Shown: one piece after another, positions 35,137 through 44,769 of the stretch
Layout: every line of letters starts with the position of its first letter
How positions within the stretch are numbered: position 1 is the first letter of the stretch
Source: Methyloprofundus sp.
GTDB taxonomy: Bacteria; Pseudomonadota; Gammaproteobacteria; Methylococcales; Methylomonadaceae
Direction of reading: 5' to 3'
Length of the DNA stretch: 52,382 bases
NCBI GenBank assembly: GCA_028599115.1
Contig: JAQRMR010000002.1
Span: 1-52,382 of the forward strand
Notes under the pieces: generated by a model
What the model saw: only the letters and a program-made list of their open reading frames with translations
Told to the model about the DNA's origin: nothing
The model's database searches: none
Made by a program: the position numbers and the translations under genes

Positions 35137-35979
35137 ATGCAATGTATTAATAAAATTTTAAATTTACGTGAACAATTAAATCGCTGGCGATTAGCGGGTG
35201 ATGTGATTGCTTTTGTGCCCACGATGGGGAATTTGCATGAAGGCCACATGCAATTAGTTTCTCAGGCTAAAAAACAAGCTGACCGCGTTGTGGTGAGTTT
35301 ATTTGTTAACCCGACTCAGTTTGGCGAAGGGGAAGATTTTTCTACTTACCCACGGACAGAAGCGCAAGATAAGCAAAAGTTAGAATCTTTAAAGGTTGAT
35401 CTTTTGTTTATGCCTGAAGTGACGGAAATATATCCTAAAAAAAGTCTCACAACTGTGAGTGTTACTGGGGTTTCAGAGGGTTATTGTGGAGCTAAACGGG
35501 TAGGGCATTTTGATGGTGTTGCTACGGTTGTTAGTAAATTATTCAATATCGTTCAACCCAATAAAGCTTTTTTTGGTGAGAAGGATTTTCAGCAGTTAGC
35601 TGTTATTCGGGCAATGGTTTTAGACCTAAATTTACCTATAGAAATTATTCCTGTGCCGATTGTGCGCGAGAGTAATGGGCTTGCAATGAGCTCGCGAAAT
35701 GGGTATTTGACAGCAGAACAAAAAAACTTAGCCGCTCAACTATATGCTTCACTTATCATTGCTAAAGAAGAGCTTGTATTAGGTCAGGCAGAATACCTAG
35801 ATATTGAAAAGGAAGCGCGTGATAAGTTAACTCAATTAGGGTTTGAGCCTGAGTATTTTACTATTTGCCGACAAGAAGATTTAAAGCCAGCAGCTAAGAC
35901 TGATAAGCAGTTAGTTATCTTGCTTGCTGCTAAGTTAGGTCAAGTAAGGCTGATTGATAACTTGCAAATAAACTTGTAA
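35137..35979 (+). CDS. panC: pantothenate synthetase
   Basis: This 280-residue enzyme condenses pantoate with beta-alanine using ATP. The ATP-binding PTMGNLHEGHMQL (residues 28-40), FVNPTQFGEGEDF, FFGEKDFQQLAVI and RESNGLAMSSRNGYL motifs are all present. It is the last gene of the tightly packed pcnB-folK-panB-panC unit; panD follows after 129 bases with its own candidate promoter. Confidence 0.95.
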   Translation: MQCINKILNLREQLNRWRLAGDVIAFVPTMGNLHEGHMQLVSQAKKQADRVVVSLFVNPTQFGEGEDFSTYPRTEAQDKQKLESLKVDLLFMPEVTEIYPKKSLTTVSVTGVSEGYCGAKRVGHFDGVATVVSKLFNIVQPNKAFFGEKDFQQLAVIRAMVLDLNLPIEIIPVPIVRESNGLAMSSRNGYLTAEQKNLAAQLYASLIIAKEELVLGQAEYLDIEKEARDKLTQLGFEPEYFTICRQEDLKPAAKTDKQLVILLAAKLGQVRLIDNLQINL

Positions 35980-36062
35980 TTTATACGATATAAATTAGCT
36001 CAAGACTATTGCTAAGAACGGGCTAATAAATCTGAAAATAATACCCATGAAAACCTTAATTC

Positions 36063-36077
36063 GTTATAATAACGAGT
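36063..36077 (+). promoter_or_regulatory. candidate panD -10 box within a palindrome
   Basis: TATAAT (36065-36070) lies inside an AT-rich palindrome with arms of seven bases around a single central base (TCGTTAT-A-ATAACGA). The -35 position is weak. The palindrome may be fortuitous or a regulator site; the panD start is about 40 bases downstream. Confidence 0.35.
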
Positions 36078-36108
36078 TCTAAAGATTTTATAGATAAGAC
36101 AGATTAAT

Positions 36109-36489
36109 ATGCACACAACGATGCTTAAAGCAAAACTACACCGAGCAACCGTAACCCATGCTGAATTAGGTTATGAAGGTTCGTGCGCAATTGATGGCAA
36201 AATTCTTGATTACTCAGGAATTAGAGAATACGAGCAAATTCAAATTTACAATGTCAATAATGGCGAACGCTTTACCACTTACGCAATTAGAGCAGAAGAT
36301 GGTTCGGGTATTTTCTCTGTTAATGGTGCAGCTGCGCGTTTGGTTTGTCCTGGTGATTATATTATTGTTTGCGCTTATGCGACTTATAGTGAAGAAGAAC
36401 TAGAAAAATACGAACCCAATTTGATTTATTTTAATGATGATAATGAAATGGTCAGAACAAGTCATTCAATCCCTGTTCAAGCAGCATAA
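36109..36489 (+). CDS. panD: aspartate 1-decarboxylase proenzyme
   Basis: This 126-residue pyruvoyl enzyme makes beta-alanine from aspartate for PanC. The self-cleavage site Gly24-Ser25 is intact (YEGSCAID), as are [22 protein letters not shown] and the [10 protein letters not shown]-like [11 protein letters not shown]. Start 36109 puts the cleavage site at the same residue number as in E. coli PanD; Met 5 is an alternative. A hairpin (36504-36523) follows the stop. Confidence 0.95.
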   Translation: MHTTMLKAKLHRATVTHAELGYEGSCAIDGKILDYSGIREYEQIQIYNVNNGERFTTYAIRAEDGSGIFSVNGAAARLVCPGDYIIVCAYATYSEEELEKYEPNLIYFNDDNEMVRTSHSIPVQAA

Positions 36490-36888
36490 TTTCGCTGTGT
36501 TTTGCCAACTTTCTCTTGTTGGCTTGTCTTAAATTACGAACTTATTGTATTTTTGTTTGCTAGGCGCGTGATTGCGCGTCGTAATAAATACTTAGTTGTT
36601 TCATGTCCTAAAATCACCCCGTTCTGCATTACCAATAGCGCATAAAACTACTCCGTTATTGTCTACCCCAATGGTTTAGTAACTGACGGGGTAAGTCGTT
36701 GTTTTTAAATAAAAGTAATGGTTCATTTTCGGTTGGTTTCCTAGCGCCTAAATCATCACTTCATCAACTTTATGTTCTGAATTTTTAGTGTAAATAATAC
36801 CGTTTTTTTAGTACAAAATAAGTAGTTAAGCTGATAAGATCATAAATCAAAGTTTTGCATAAATTAGTTTTTTGGTCACAGGGATTTT
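36490..36888. other. 399-base gap with a possible gene remnant
   Basis: No intact gene is visible. A short GCCAAC/GTTGGC hairpin (36504-36523, T-rich after) may end panD transcripts. On the minus strand two short overlapping open frames (36675-36601 reading TIGVDNNGVVLCAIGNAERG, and one ending at 36534 reading VMQNGVILGHETTKYLL) look protein-like but are frame-broken, which could be a decayed gene. ACCCCGT and its complement near 36616 and 36685 form a distant inverted repeat. The last 100 bases are the AT-rich leader of the chemoreceptor gene. Confidence 0.35.
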
Positions 36889-38874
36889 ATGAGCATTCGC
36901 AATAAATTAGTATTAAGTTTCTCCAGTTTAGTTATTATTTTACTTATTTCTGGTGGAGTGGGGTGGAAATACATTTCAGGTTTGAATGATAATATTAATG
37001 AGATTACCGATTGGAAAATACCTGCTGGGTTTATGGCTGTTGATGTCCATGCAGGTGCTTATGAAGCAACGATTGAGCAATTGCGTTATTTATTGCATGG
37101 AAAAGAAGAAACGCATCAAAAAGCAAAAGTAATTCTAGCAAAAATGGATAAGGACTTGGCTGCTATTGATAAGTTAGCTAGAACTTTTGATGACCAAGCA
37201 TTATTAAGTGATTCGGCAGCAGTGAAATCCAATGTTTCTGAATTTAGAATGCTTTATGAGCAAGGCGTTAAGGCGATAAAAAGTAATAAAAAATCTGTCG
37301 CTACAATGGTTTCTAGTGGTAATAGCGTTATCAAAGAAGCGGATGATTTTGCTGCAAAACAAGAGTATGAATATAAAAAGTTAATGAGCACAGGAGCGCC
37401 ATCTAGCACTCTTGATGTAAAGGTTAAAAAATACATTATTGTTAATAATATAAAATCATTAGCTTATAAAATCATTCAACATGAAAAGCAAGAGCGCCTT
37501 TATCAGGATCGCCAATATTTTAAATTAATGAAGGTCGAGCTGCCTAAATTGATGCGATTATATAAAAAACTAGAAAAACAAAGCTCAAATAAGCTTGAGT
37601 TACAGCAAATTAAAACCGCAAGATTAGCAACAAAAAAATACCAACAAGCAGCAGACAGCTGGATAGAGAATGATAATGCTTTGAAAGGTATTATTAAAAA
37701 AATGGACCAAATTTCCAGTGATGCCAGAAGTTCTGCATCGAATGCAGAAAATATGGCATGGCAACAAATCACGAGTAATGCAGAAATAATGGTGTCTGAT
37801 GTTAAACAGGCCAACTTTATTATTTTGATTAATTTAATCATTGGTTTGGTTTTAGGAGTATGGCTTGCGATATTTATTCCCCATTCAATTACCAAATCTA
37901 TTAATGAGTTAAGCCGGTTTGCTGCCTCTTTTGGTCGAGGTAACTTACAGGATAGAGCTAAACTGGCTGCAGATGATGAAATTGGAGTGATGGCTAAAGA
38001 ATTTAACCGGGCTGTAGGCAATATACAGAACATTATTTCTAGTGTTAGTGAGCATGCAAGAGATTTAGCAAACCATGCAGATGGGTTGTCAGCAACGGTT
38101 GCATCTAATGTGGATAGCGCACACCAGCAAAAAGAAAGTACTGAGCAAGTGGCAAGTGCTATTTCACAAATGTCTTCATCAGTTGTTGAGGTAGCGCAAA
38201 ATGCATCACAAGCTGCATCATCAGCTGCTGCTGCAGATACTCAAGCGAATGAGGGGAATAGAGTTGTAACAGGTGCTGTTAATTCTATTCATTCATTGGC
38301 AGGTGAAATTGATCAAGCAACGACAGTTATTCAGCAACTAGAAACGAATGTGGGAGATATTGGCGGAATTTTGGAAGTTATTCGTAATGTGTCTGAGCAA
38401 ACTAATTTATTAGCCTTAAATGCAGCAATTGAAGCTGCTCGAGCAGGCGAGCACGGGCGTGGTTTTGCTGTTGTTGCGGATGAGGTGCGAACCTTAGCGA
38501 GTAGAACTCAGTCTTCGACGAATGAAATTCAAGCAATGATTGAAAAACTTCAAAAGGGTGCTAAAAGTGCTGTTGTGGCAATGAGTTCTAGTCAAGAAAT
38601 TGCTAGTCAAAGTGTTGAGCAAGCTAGTAATTCAGGGCTTGCCTTAACATCTATTACGGATGCTATTTCTACGATTAATGATATGAATACACAAATAGCG
38701 CTGTCCGCTTCTCAGCAAAGTGTGGTAACTGGTGAAATTAAACAAAGCTTAATGACTATCAGTGGTATCGCGGATGCAAGTGTGAATGCGGCAGATAGTA
38801 CCTTAGCTTCAAGTCGTGATTTAGCAAGGCTCTCAAGTGAGCTAGAGGCGATAGTTGGGCAGTTTAAAGTTTAA
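36889..38874 (+). CDS. methyl-accepting chemotaxis protein
   Basis: This 661-residue chemoreceptor has membrane span 1 ([20 protein letters not shown]), a periplasmic helical sensor of about 280 residues, span 2 near 306-328 ([20 protein letters not shown]), a HAMP domain ([20 protein letters not shown]) and a cytoplasmic signalling hairpin whose tip is [19 protein letters not shown]. The long helical sensor suits a HBM- or 4HB-like ligand domain; the ligand is unknown. There is no C-terminal pentapeptide for CheR/CheB docking. No che or flagellar genes are nearby, so it is an orphan receptor in this window. Confidence 0.92.
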   Translation: MSIRNKLVLSFSSLVIILLISGGVGWKYISGLNDNINEITDWKIPAGFMAVDVHAGAYEATIEQLRYLLHGKEETHQKAKVILAKMDKDLAAIDKLARTFDDQALLSDSAAVKSNVSEFRMLYEQGVKAIKSNKKSVATMVSSGNSVIKEADDFAAKQEYEYKKLMSTGAPSSTLDVKVKKYIIVNNIKSLAYKIIQHEKQERLYQDRQYFKLMKVELPKLMRLYKKLEKQSSNKLELQQIKTARLATKKYQQAADSWIENDNALKGIIKKMDQISSDARSSASNAENMAWQQITSNAEIMVSDVKQANFIILINLIIGLVLGVWLAIFIPHSITKSINELSRFAASFGRGNLQDRAKLAADDEIGVMAKEFNRAVGNIQNIISSVSEHARDLANHADGLSATVASNVDSAHQQKESTEQVASAISQMSSSVVEVAQNASQAASSAAAADTQANEGNRVVTGAVNSIHSLAGEIDQATTVIQQLETNVGDIGGILEVIRNVSEQTNLLALNAAIEAARAGEHGRGFAVVADEVRTLASRTQSSTNEIQAMIEKLQKGAKSAVVAMSSSQEIASQSVEQASNSGLALTSITDAISTINDMNTQIALSASQQSVVTGEIKQSLMTISGIADASVNAADSTLASSRDLARLSSELEAIVGQFKV

Positions 38875-38883
38875 TTTAAAGCT

Positions 38884-38910
38884 TAAGGGGATTAGCTAGG
38901 ATCCCTTTTA
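38884..38910 (+). terminator. probable terminator of the chemoreceptor gene
   Basis: A GGGAT/ATCCC stem followed by TTTTA lies just after the stop. A second, longer hairpin (38915-38942, 12-bp arms with one G-T pair) follows without a T tract and sits between the two convergent genes. Confidence 0.5.
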
Positions 38911-38951
38911 CTAAATTCTAGGATGAGTGATCATTCTAGAATGGGTATTAT

Positions 38952-39737
38952 TTACAGTTCTTTAGCTAAGCTATTTAGCCACGCAAAAGACTCCTCAGTG
39001 GAGTGTAATGGTTTATATTCTGCACCTAGCCAACCGGTATAGTTCGATTTTTCAATGCTATTGAATATTGCCTTAAAATCAATTTCCCCTGTTCCTGGCT
39101 CATGTCTATTTGGACAATCTGCAAATTGAATATGACCGATTTTATCTGCATAGCTTGCAATAAAACTAGCAGGATCTTCATGCATTTTATAAAGGTGATA
39201 AATATCATATTGCATCAATAAATCAGGGTGGTTTATTTCACTCATGATGGCTAGCATTTGCTCGCTATTATGAATGATAAACCCAGGCATATCGTTTGTA
39301 TTGATGGCTTCAAAAACAGTTTTAATGCCTAAGGGTGAAAAACTCGCTAGCGCCAGCTGAAGGTTTTCTTTAAAAGTAGTTTGGTAGGATATGAGTTTCT
39401 CTTTATTAAAACAGCGCCCAGGGAGGATATTAATTGCCTCGGGTTTTAAAATCTTTGCGTATTCAACTGTTTCCGCTATAGCAGTTTGAAATTGTTGTTT
39501 TTTTTCAGGTACAGCCGCTAAACCTTCACCACCTTGCAGTAAGTCATCGGCAGAAACATTAAAAAGAACTAATTTTAGTTGCTGTTTCTTAAGTTCATTG
39601 TGTAATGTCAGTGCGTCAAGCTCATAGGGGAATTGGATTTCTACAGCGGTAAACCCTTGGTTTTTTGCCGCTTTAAAACGTTCAATTAAAGGAAGCTCGG
39701 TAAATAGCATGCTTAGGTTAGCGGTAAATTTAAGCAT
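38952..39737 (-). CDS. hyi: hydroxypyruvate isomerase
   Basis: This 261-residue TIM-barrel protein of the hydroxypyruvate isomerase family interconverts hydroxypyruvate and tartronate semialdehyde. Metal and substrate residues lie in FEAINTND, MQYDIYHLYKMHEDP, IQFADCPNRHEPGTGEI and LGAEYKP. Related sugar-phosphate isomerases share the fold, but the DCPNRHEPGTGEI segment is characteristic. The gene follows rsmA after one base, so it is expressed with pdxA and rsmA. Hydroxypyruvate is the product of the SgaA reaction encoded elsewhere in the window, so the two loci share a metabolite. Confidence 0.85.
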   Translation of the reverse strand: MLKFTANLSMLFTELPLIERFKAAKNQGFTAVEIQFPYELDALTLHNELKKQQLKLVLFNVSADDLLQGGEGLAAVPEKKQQFQTAIAETVEYAKILKPEAINILPGRCFNKEKLISYQTTFKENLQLALASFSPLGIKTVFEAINTNDMPGFIIHNSEQMLAIMSEINHPDLLMQYDIYHLYKMHEDPASFIASYADKIGHIQFADCPNRHEPGTGEIDFKAIFNSIEKSNYTGWLGAEYKPLHSTEESFAWLNSLAKEL

Positions 39738-39738
39738 T

Positions 39739-40539
39739 TTATTCTTCTATGACTAAGGGGTTTTCATCAATAAAATTACTTAATTTGGCAAAGTCAGCAA
39801 GAGAAATTATTTCTGCGCGCACTTTAGAGTCGATACCTAGTTGGGTGATGTGCTCTTCCAAAATCAACTTTTTTAAAGAATTACGTAAGGTTTTACGTCG
39901 CTGTGAAAAGGCAGCGGTAACAACAGTATTTAGTGATTTGACTGAGTTAATTTGAACGGGAGGCTCTGAAAATGGTTCTAAGCGCACAATAGAAGACATC
40001 ACTTTAGGCGCGGGGTCAAAGCTTTCAGGTGGAACATCAAATAAATGTTCAGTATGGCAGTAATATTGAATCATAACGCTTAAGCGACCATACTTTTTAC
40101 TGCCAGGTTCAGCGCAGATTCTATCAACCACTTCTTTTTGTAACATAAAAGTCATATCGGCAATACGCGGAATATTGCTTAATAAATGGAACATAAGAGG
40201 CGTTGAGATGTTGTAAGGTAAGTTGCCTAAGATATGCAGTTTTTCATTTTTTACGGCTAGACTAGAAAAATCAAAACGTAGGGCATCTGAACTATGAATG
40301 GTTAAGTTATCGTACTTATCAAATTTATAATCTAGAAATTTTACTAAGTCTCGATCTAACTCGACTACATCTAATAAAACACCACTCTCTAACATAGGTT
40401 CGGTTAAAGCGCCTTGCCCCGGGCCGATTTCTACCCAGTGTTGATCCTTAGAGTAGGAGAGGGAGCCTAAAATATTATCGATAATATAGTGGTCATGTAA
40501 AAAATTCTGCCCAAAACGTTTGCGTGCTTTATGTGCCAT
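39739..40539 (-). CDS. rsmA: 16S rRNA dimethyladenosine transferase
   Basis: This 266-residue enzyme (KsgA) dimethylates two adjacent adenines near the 3' end of 16S rRNA, a late quality step of small-subunit assembly. The KRFGQNFLHD start, SAM motif VEIGPGQGALTEPML and catalytic NLPYNIS are intact. It lies 9 bases after pdxA, the conserved gammaproteobacterial order. Confidence 0.95.
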   Translation of the reverse strand: MAHKARKRFGQNFLHDHYIIDNILGSLSYSKDQHWVEIGPGQGALTEPMLESGVLLDVVELDRDLVKFLDYKFDKYDNLTIHSSDALRFDFSSLAVKNEKLHILGNLPYNISTPLMFHLLSNIPRIADMTFMLQKEVVDRICAEPGSKKYGRLSVMIQYYCHTEHLFDVPPESFDPAPKVMSSIVRLEPFSEPPVQINSVKSLNTVVTAAFSQRRKTLRNSLKKLILEEHITQLGIDSKVRAEIISLADFAKLSNFIDENPLVIEE

Positions 40540-40548
40540 AGTGATAAT

Positions 40549-41535
40549 TTAAGAGTTATTAGCCATTTCGATGGCTGTTTGTAAGGCGAAAACTAAGCTA
40601 TTAACATTCGCTTGTCCTGTTGCCGCTAAATCTAATGCAGTTCCGTGATCAACTGAGGTTCTAATAATAGGTAAACCTAAGGTAATATTAACGGCGTTAC
40701 CAAAACCTTTGTATTTTAAAACCGGCAGCCCTTGGTCATGGTACATGGCAAGAACAGCATCTGCTGTTTTTAGGTATTTATCGGTAAATAAAGTGTCCGC
40801 AGGAAAAGGCCCTTGAACATTAATACCTTGTTTTTTGCAGCGCTTTAAAACAGGCTCAATGGTTTCAATTTCTTCATGACCTAAATGACCGCCTTCACCT
40901 GCATGCGGGTTTAAGCCACAGACTAAAATGCTTGGATTTTTGAGGCCAAAGCGATTTTTTAAGTCCTTATTTAATAATTCAATAACAGTCGAAAGGCTGG
41001 ATTGGGTAATCGCTGAACTGACTTGGGATAAAGGTAAGTGTGTGGTTGCTAATGCAACACGTAAACCTTCTGTTGCCAGCATCATCACAGGGTGACCAGT
41101 GGTAATATCAGCAATATATTCTGTGTGACCTGTAAACTCAATGCCTGCATCGTTGATGATGCCTTTATGCACAGGAGCCGTTACCATCGCTGAAAATAAG
41201 CCTGATAAGCAACCTTTACTGGCAACTTCAATCATCTTTAAAACGTAAGCAGCATTTTCTTTATTTAATTCTCCTGCGGTGCATTGTTCCGCTAAATAAC
41301 AAGGCAAAACAATAAGCAGGCCAGGTGTATGCGTGGTTACCTCACTGTCTGGGTCAAATAGCTGAACCGTTAAAGGGAGGTTTAATTGTGTAGCGCGCTG
41401 TTTAAGTAATTCGGGGTCAGCGAGGGTAATCAACTGGCAATCTAGTTGATTTTGTGCGAGTTGAATACATAAATCAGGTCCAATTCCAGCAGGTTCGCCA
41501 GAACTTAGAGCAATACGGTGAATTTTTTTGGGCAC
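40549..41535 (-). CDS. pdxA: 4-hydroxythreonine-4-phosphate dehydrogenase
   Basis: This 328-residue enzyme oxidises 4-phosphohydroxythreonine in pyridoxal phosphate synthesis. Family segments [35 protein letters not shown] and [15 protein letters not shown], including the metal-binding histidines, are intact. It is the first gene of the pdxA-rsmA-hyi unit. PLP is also the cofactor of SgaA and ArgD encoded in this window. Confidence 0.95.
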   Translation of the reverse strand: MPKKIHRIALSSGEPAGIGPDLCIQLAQNQLDCQLITLADPELLKQRATQLNLPLTVQLFDPDSEVTTHTPGLLIVLPCYLAEQCTAGELNKENAAYVLKMIEVASKGCLSGLFSAMVTAPVHKGIINDAGIEFTGHTEYIADITTGHPVMMLATEGLRVALATTHLPLSQVSSAITQSSLSTVIELLNKDLKNRFGLKNPSILVCGLNPHAGEGGHLGHEEIETIEPVLKRCKKQGINVQGPFPADTLFTDKYLKTADAVLAMYHDQGLPVLKYKGFGNAVNITLGLPIIRTSVDHGTALDLAATGQANVNSLVFALQTAIEMANNS

Positions 41536-41663
41536 GGTATCTTGTATGTTAGTTAGTAATGGTTTATTTTAACATTAAACAGGCTGCACTATTTTGGGGA
41601 TTGTTATTATAATAGCAGTTATTAAAGGGTAGCTTTTTAAACTTAAATCTTTAGGGAATAAAC

Positions 41664-43970
41664 ATGCATAAAACATCAATTATCTCTCGCTTAGGGGCGT
41701 TTGTTGTTAACCATCCGTGGCGAGTTTTATTGATTGTATTAATAGTCATAGCAGGGAGCGCATCAGGGTTAAGAAGTTTAGAGTTTACTAATAATTACCG
41801 AGTGTATTTCAGTGAGGATAATCCACAATTATTAGCTTTTGATGCACTACAGAAGACCTATAGTAAAAGTGACAATGTCATGATAGCAATAGAGCCTAGA
41901 AATGGGGATATTTTTACAGCAGAAAACTTACACGTTATTACTGAGCTCACCAAGCTTGCGTGGCAGTTACCCTATTCTAGCCGTGTCGATTCCATTACTA
42001 ATTTTCAGCACACTATTGCGGTTGAAGATGATTTAAATGTGGATGACCTAGTTAGACACCCATTGAAAATGAGTGATGCACAAATACAACAGGTAAAAAA
42101 GGTTGCCTTAAATGAACCATTATTGAGAAACCGCCTTATTTCATTAACAGGTCATGTTGCAGCTATTAATGTGACGATGCAACTTCCTGGCAGCAACCCG
42201 ATGGAAGCAATGGAGATTGCAGAAGAGGTCAGGCAGTTAACAAAAGAATTCGCCATTAAATACCCTAATATTAAGCTACATTTAAGTGGTGTTGTTATGA
42301 TGAATAACGCTTTTGGCGAAGCATCATTAAAAGATAACGCCTCTTTATTGCCTATTATGTATGGTATTGTTTTATTGGTCTTACTTCTTTGCTTTAGGTC
42401 TTTTAGTGCGACAATTTCTGTGGTGGTATTGATTGTATTTTCAATAGTTGCCGCATTAGGTATCAGTATTTATTTAGGTGTTAAATTAACGCCTACCTCA
42501 GCAGGTGCTCCCACTATTATTTTAACCATGGCTGTGGCTGATTGTGTGCACTTATTAGTTACCTTTTTACATAATATGCGTTTAGGGCATGAGAAAAAAC
42601 AAGCAATGCAAGAGAGTTTACGCATTAATTTTCAGCCTATCTTTTTAACTAGTGCAACAACGGCTATTGGGTTTTTGAGCCTTAACTTTAGTGATGCCCC
42701 ACCTTTTAGAGATTTAGGTAACATTGTTGCTTTAGGGGTGTTTTTTGCTTTTATATTGTCCGTGATATTATTGCCAGCACTAATGATAATTATGCCAGTT
42801 AGAACTAAAGCGAAAGCCAATGAAAATGGCAAACAAATGCAGTGGCTTGCTAATTTTGTTATTAACAAGCGAAAAACTCTTTTAGTTGCGAACGGTGTTA
42901 TTGCTTTGCTATTAATGAGCTTTATTCCAAATAATGAAATTAATGATGAATTTGTCAAGTATTTTGATGAAACGATTGAGTTTAGACGAGCCAGTGACTT
43001 TCTTAATAAAAACTTGGGTGGTATTTATAATATCGAATTTTCTATTGATACTCAGGAAGCTGGTGGTATTAGCGAACCTAAATTTTTGCAAAAAATGGGA
43101 ACGTTCAAGCAGTGGTTAGAACGTCAGCCAGAAGTGGTGCATGTCAATAGCATTAGTGACACCTTTAAAAGACTTAATATGAATATGCATGCTGACCAAA
43201 CGGAATGGTATAAACTGCCAGAAGAACGTGAGTTAGCGGCACAATATTTATTACTTTATGAAATGTCTTTGCCTTATGGCTTAGACTTAAATGACCAGAT
43301 TAATATTGATAAATCGGGTATCCGCATTATTTTGAGCCTAAGAAACTTAAGTACCAATGAAATGTTAGCTGTAGAAGGGCGAATTTTAGATTGGATTGCC
43401 GTTAATTTAAATGAATATACAGTCAATGCGGCTAGCCCTGTTTTGATGTTTTCTCATATAGGCCAAAGAAATATTGTACGTATGCTAGCGGGTTCTTTAG
43501 TGGCACTAGTATTAATTTCTTTTATACTGATTGCTGCTTTTCGCTCATGGAAATTAGGTTTAATTAGTTTGATTCCTAATTTAATTCCAGCGGGTGTGGC
43601 ATTTGGTATTTGGGGATTAGTGGATGGTCGTGTGGGTTTAGGCTTATCCGTTGTCACAGGAATGACATTGGGAATTGTTGTGGATGATACGGTACATTTT
43701 ATTAGCAAATATCGGCGTGCAAGAATTGAGCAAGGTCTATCTTCAGAAGAAGCTGTCAGGTATGCTTTTTCGACCGTTGGCGTTGCCTTATGGGTGACAT
43801 CATTAGTTTTAGTTTGTGGTTTTATTGTATTGGCGCAATCTAGTTTTCAAATGAACAGTGGAATGGGCTTGATGACAGCCATTACAATTGCAGTCGCATT
43901 GTGGATGGACTTTTTATTTTTACCACCGATTTTGATGGCTTTAGATAAAGATAAAAAATCCGATAAGTAA
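41664..43970 (+). CDS. RND/MMPL-type lipid exporter family protein
   Basis: This 768-residue polytopic protein of the RND superfamily (MMPL/SSD branch, hydrophobe exporters) has two repeats, each with one span, a large periplasmic loop and five further spans. The first span is near residues 20-38 and the loop runs 40-225; spans cluster at 226-385, a seventh is near 403-420, a second loop to about 610, and spans 612-760. Charged residues sit in membrane segments (AVADCVHLL and GIVVDDTVHFI), likely for proton coupling. It leads a three-gene unit with a LolA-like protein and an outer-membrane barrel. Cargo is unknown; a lipid is the reasonable guess. Confidence 0.8.
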   Translation: MHKTSIISRLGAFVVNHPWRVLLIVLIVIAGSASGLRSLEFTNNYRVYFSEDNPQLLAFDALQKTYSKSDNVMIAIEPRNGDIFTAENLHVITELTKLAWQLPYSSRVDSITNFQHTIAVEDDLNVDDLVRHPLKMSDAQIQQVKKVALNEPLLRNRLISLTGHVAAINVTMQLPGSNPMEAMEIAEEVRQLTKEFAIKYPNIKLHLSGVVMMNNAFGEASLKDNASLLPIMYGIVLLVLLLCFRSFSATISVVVLIVFSIVAALGISIYLGVKLTPTSAGAPTIILTMAVADCVHLLVTFLHNMRLGHEKKQAMQESLRINFQPIFLTSATTAIGFLSLNFSDAPPFRDLGNIVALGVFFAFILSVILLPALMIIMPVRTKAKANENGKQMQWLANFVINKRKTLLVANGVIALLLMSFIPNNEINDEFVKYFDETIEFRRASDFLNKNLGGIYNIEFSIDTQEAGGISEPKFLQKMGTFKQWLERQPEVVHVNSISDTFKRLNMNMHADQTEWYKLPEERELAAQYLLLYEMSLPYGLDLNDQINIDKSGIRIILSLRNLSTNEMLAVEGRILDWIAVNLNEYTVNAASPVLMFSHIGQRNIVRMLAGSLVALVLISFILIAAFRSWKLGLISLIPNLIPAGVAFGIWGLVDGRVGLGLSVVTGMTLGIVVDDTVHFISKYRRARIEQGLSSEEAVRYAFSTVGVALWVTSLVLVCGFIVLAQSSFQMNSGMGLMTAITIAVALWMDFLFLPPILMALDKDKKSDK

Positions 43971-43993
43971 TATTTTAGTTTTAGGAAAAAAGA

Positions 43994-44767
43994 ATGAATA
44001 AAATAATAGTGAGTCTCTGTTTAGCACTGCTTTCTTCTGTCGGAATGGCAGAAACACAAACTGGCTTAGAAATTATGCAAGAAGTTAAGTTGCGTAATAC
44101 CGGTTGGCTGGATATGACGGCTGATTTAGAAATGGTGCTTACTAATAAGAATGGGGATGAACACCGGCGCAAATTAGCGATGAAAGTTCTCGAAATTGAA
44201 GAAGATGGGGATAAAAGTTTAAGTGTTTTTAATAGTCCTAGAGATGTTAAAGGGACTGCTTTTTTAAGTTTTACCCATGCTTTAGATGCCGATGAGCAAT
44301 GGTTGTATTTACCGGCTTTAAAAAGAGTGAAACGCATTTCATCAAGTAATAAGTCAGGGCCATTTTTAGGTAGTGAAATTGCTTTCGAAGATTTAAGTTC
44401 ATTTGAATTAGAAAAATACACTTATACTTATTTAAAGGATGAGTTACTAGACAGTATTGATTGCTTTGTTATCGAAAATAAACCGCAATATGAGTATTCT
44501 GGTTATGTACGCACGATTGTTTGGGTTGATAAACTGCGCTATATTCCCATGAAAATTGATTATTATGACCGTAAAAATACTTTATTAAAAACTCAGACAT
44601 TTAATGATTATCAGCAGTATTTAGATAAGTACTGGCGTGCTGATAGTATGCTGATGAAAAATTATGTAACTGGGAAAAGTACGCAATTATTTTGGCATAA
44701 CTATAAATTTTCAAGTGGCTTAACTGCGCGTCAGTTTGACAAAAATAGCTTGAAACGGTCACGCTAA
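43994..44767 (+). CDS. LolA-like outer-membrane lipoprotein-sorting family protein
   Basis: This 257-residue exported protein has a signal peptide (MNKIIVSLCLALLSSVGMA) and a half-barrel fold of the LolA/LolB-like family (COG2834 type), which can hold a lipid or an acyl chain in the periplasm. Segments WLYLPALKRVKRISSSNKSG and FLGSEIAFEDL are typical of the subgroup found beside MMPL-like pumps. It is not the housekeeping LolA, which is shorter. It lies 23 bases after the pump gene and 2 bases before the barrel gene, so the three are clearly one operon. Confidence 0.8.
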   Translation: MNKIIVSLCLALLSSVGMAETQTGLEIMQEVKLRNTGWLDMTADLEMVLTNKNGDEHRRKLAMKVLEIEEDGDKSLSVFNSPRDVKGTAFLSFTHALDADEQWLYLPALKRVKRISSSNKSGPFLGSEIAFEDLSSFELEKYTYTYLKDELLDSIDCFVIENKPQYEYSGYVRTIVWVDKLRYIPMKIDYYDRKNTLLKTQTFNDYQQYLDKYWRADSMLMKNYVTGKSTQLFWHNYKFSSGLTARQFDKNSLKRSR

Positions 44768-44769
44768 TA

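Noticed and set aside
36540-36580. GC-rich GCGCGTGATTGCGCG stretch as a hairpin or non-coding RNA
   Set aside because: The repeat is direct and short, not a good inverted stem, with no promoter or terminator around it.
36830-36837. Flagellar sigma-28-like -10 (GCTGATAA) before the chemoreceptor gene
   Set aside because: No TAAA element lies at the standard distance upstream, so the match is probably chance in AT-rich DNA.
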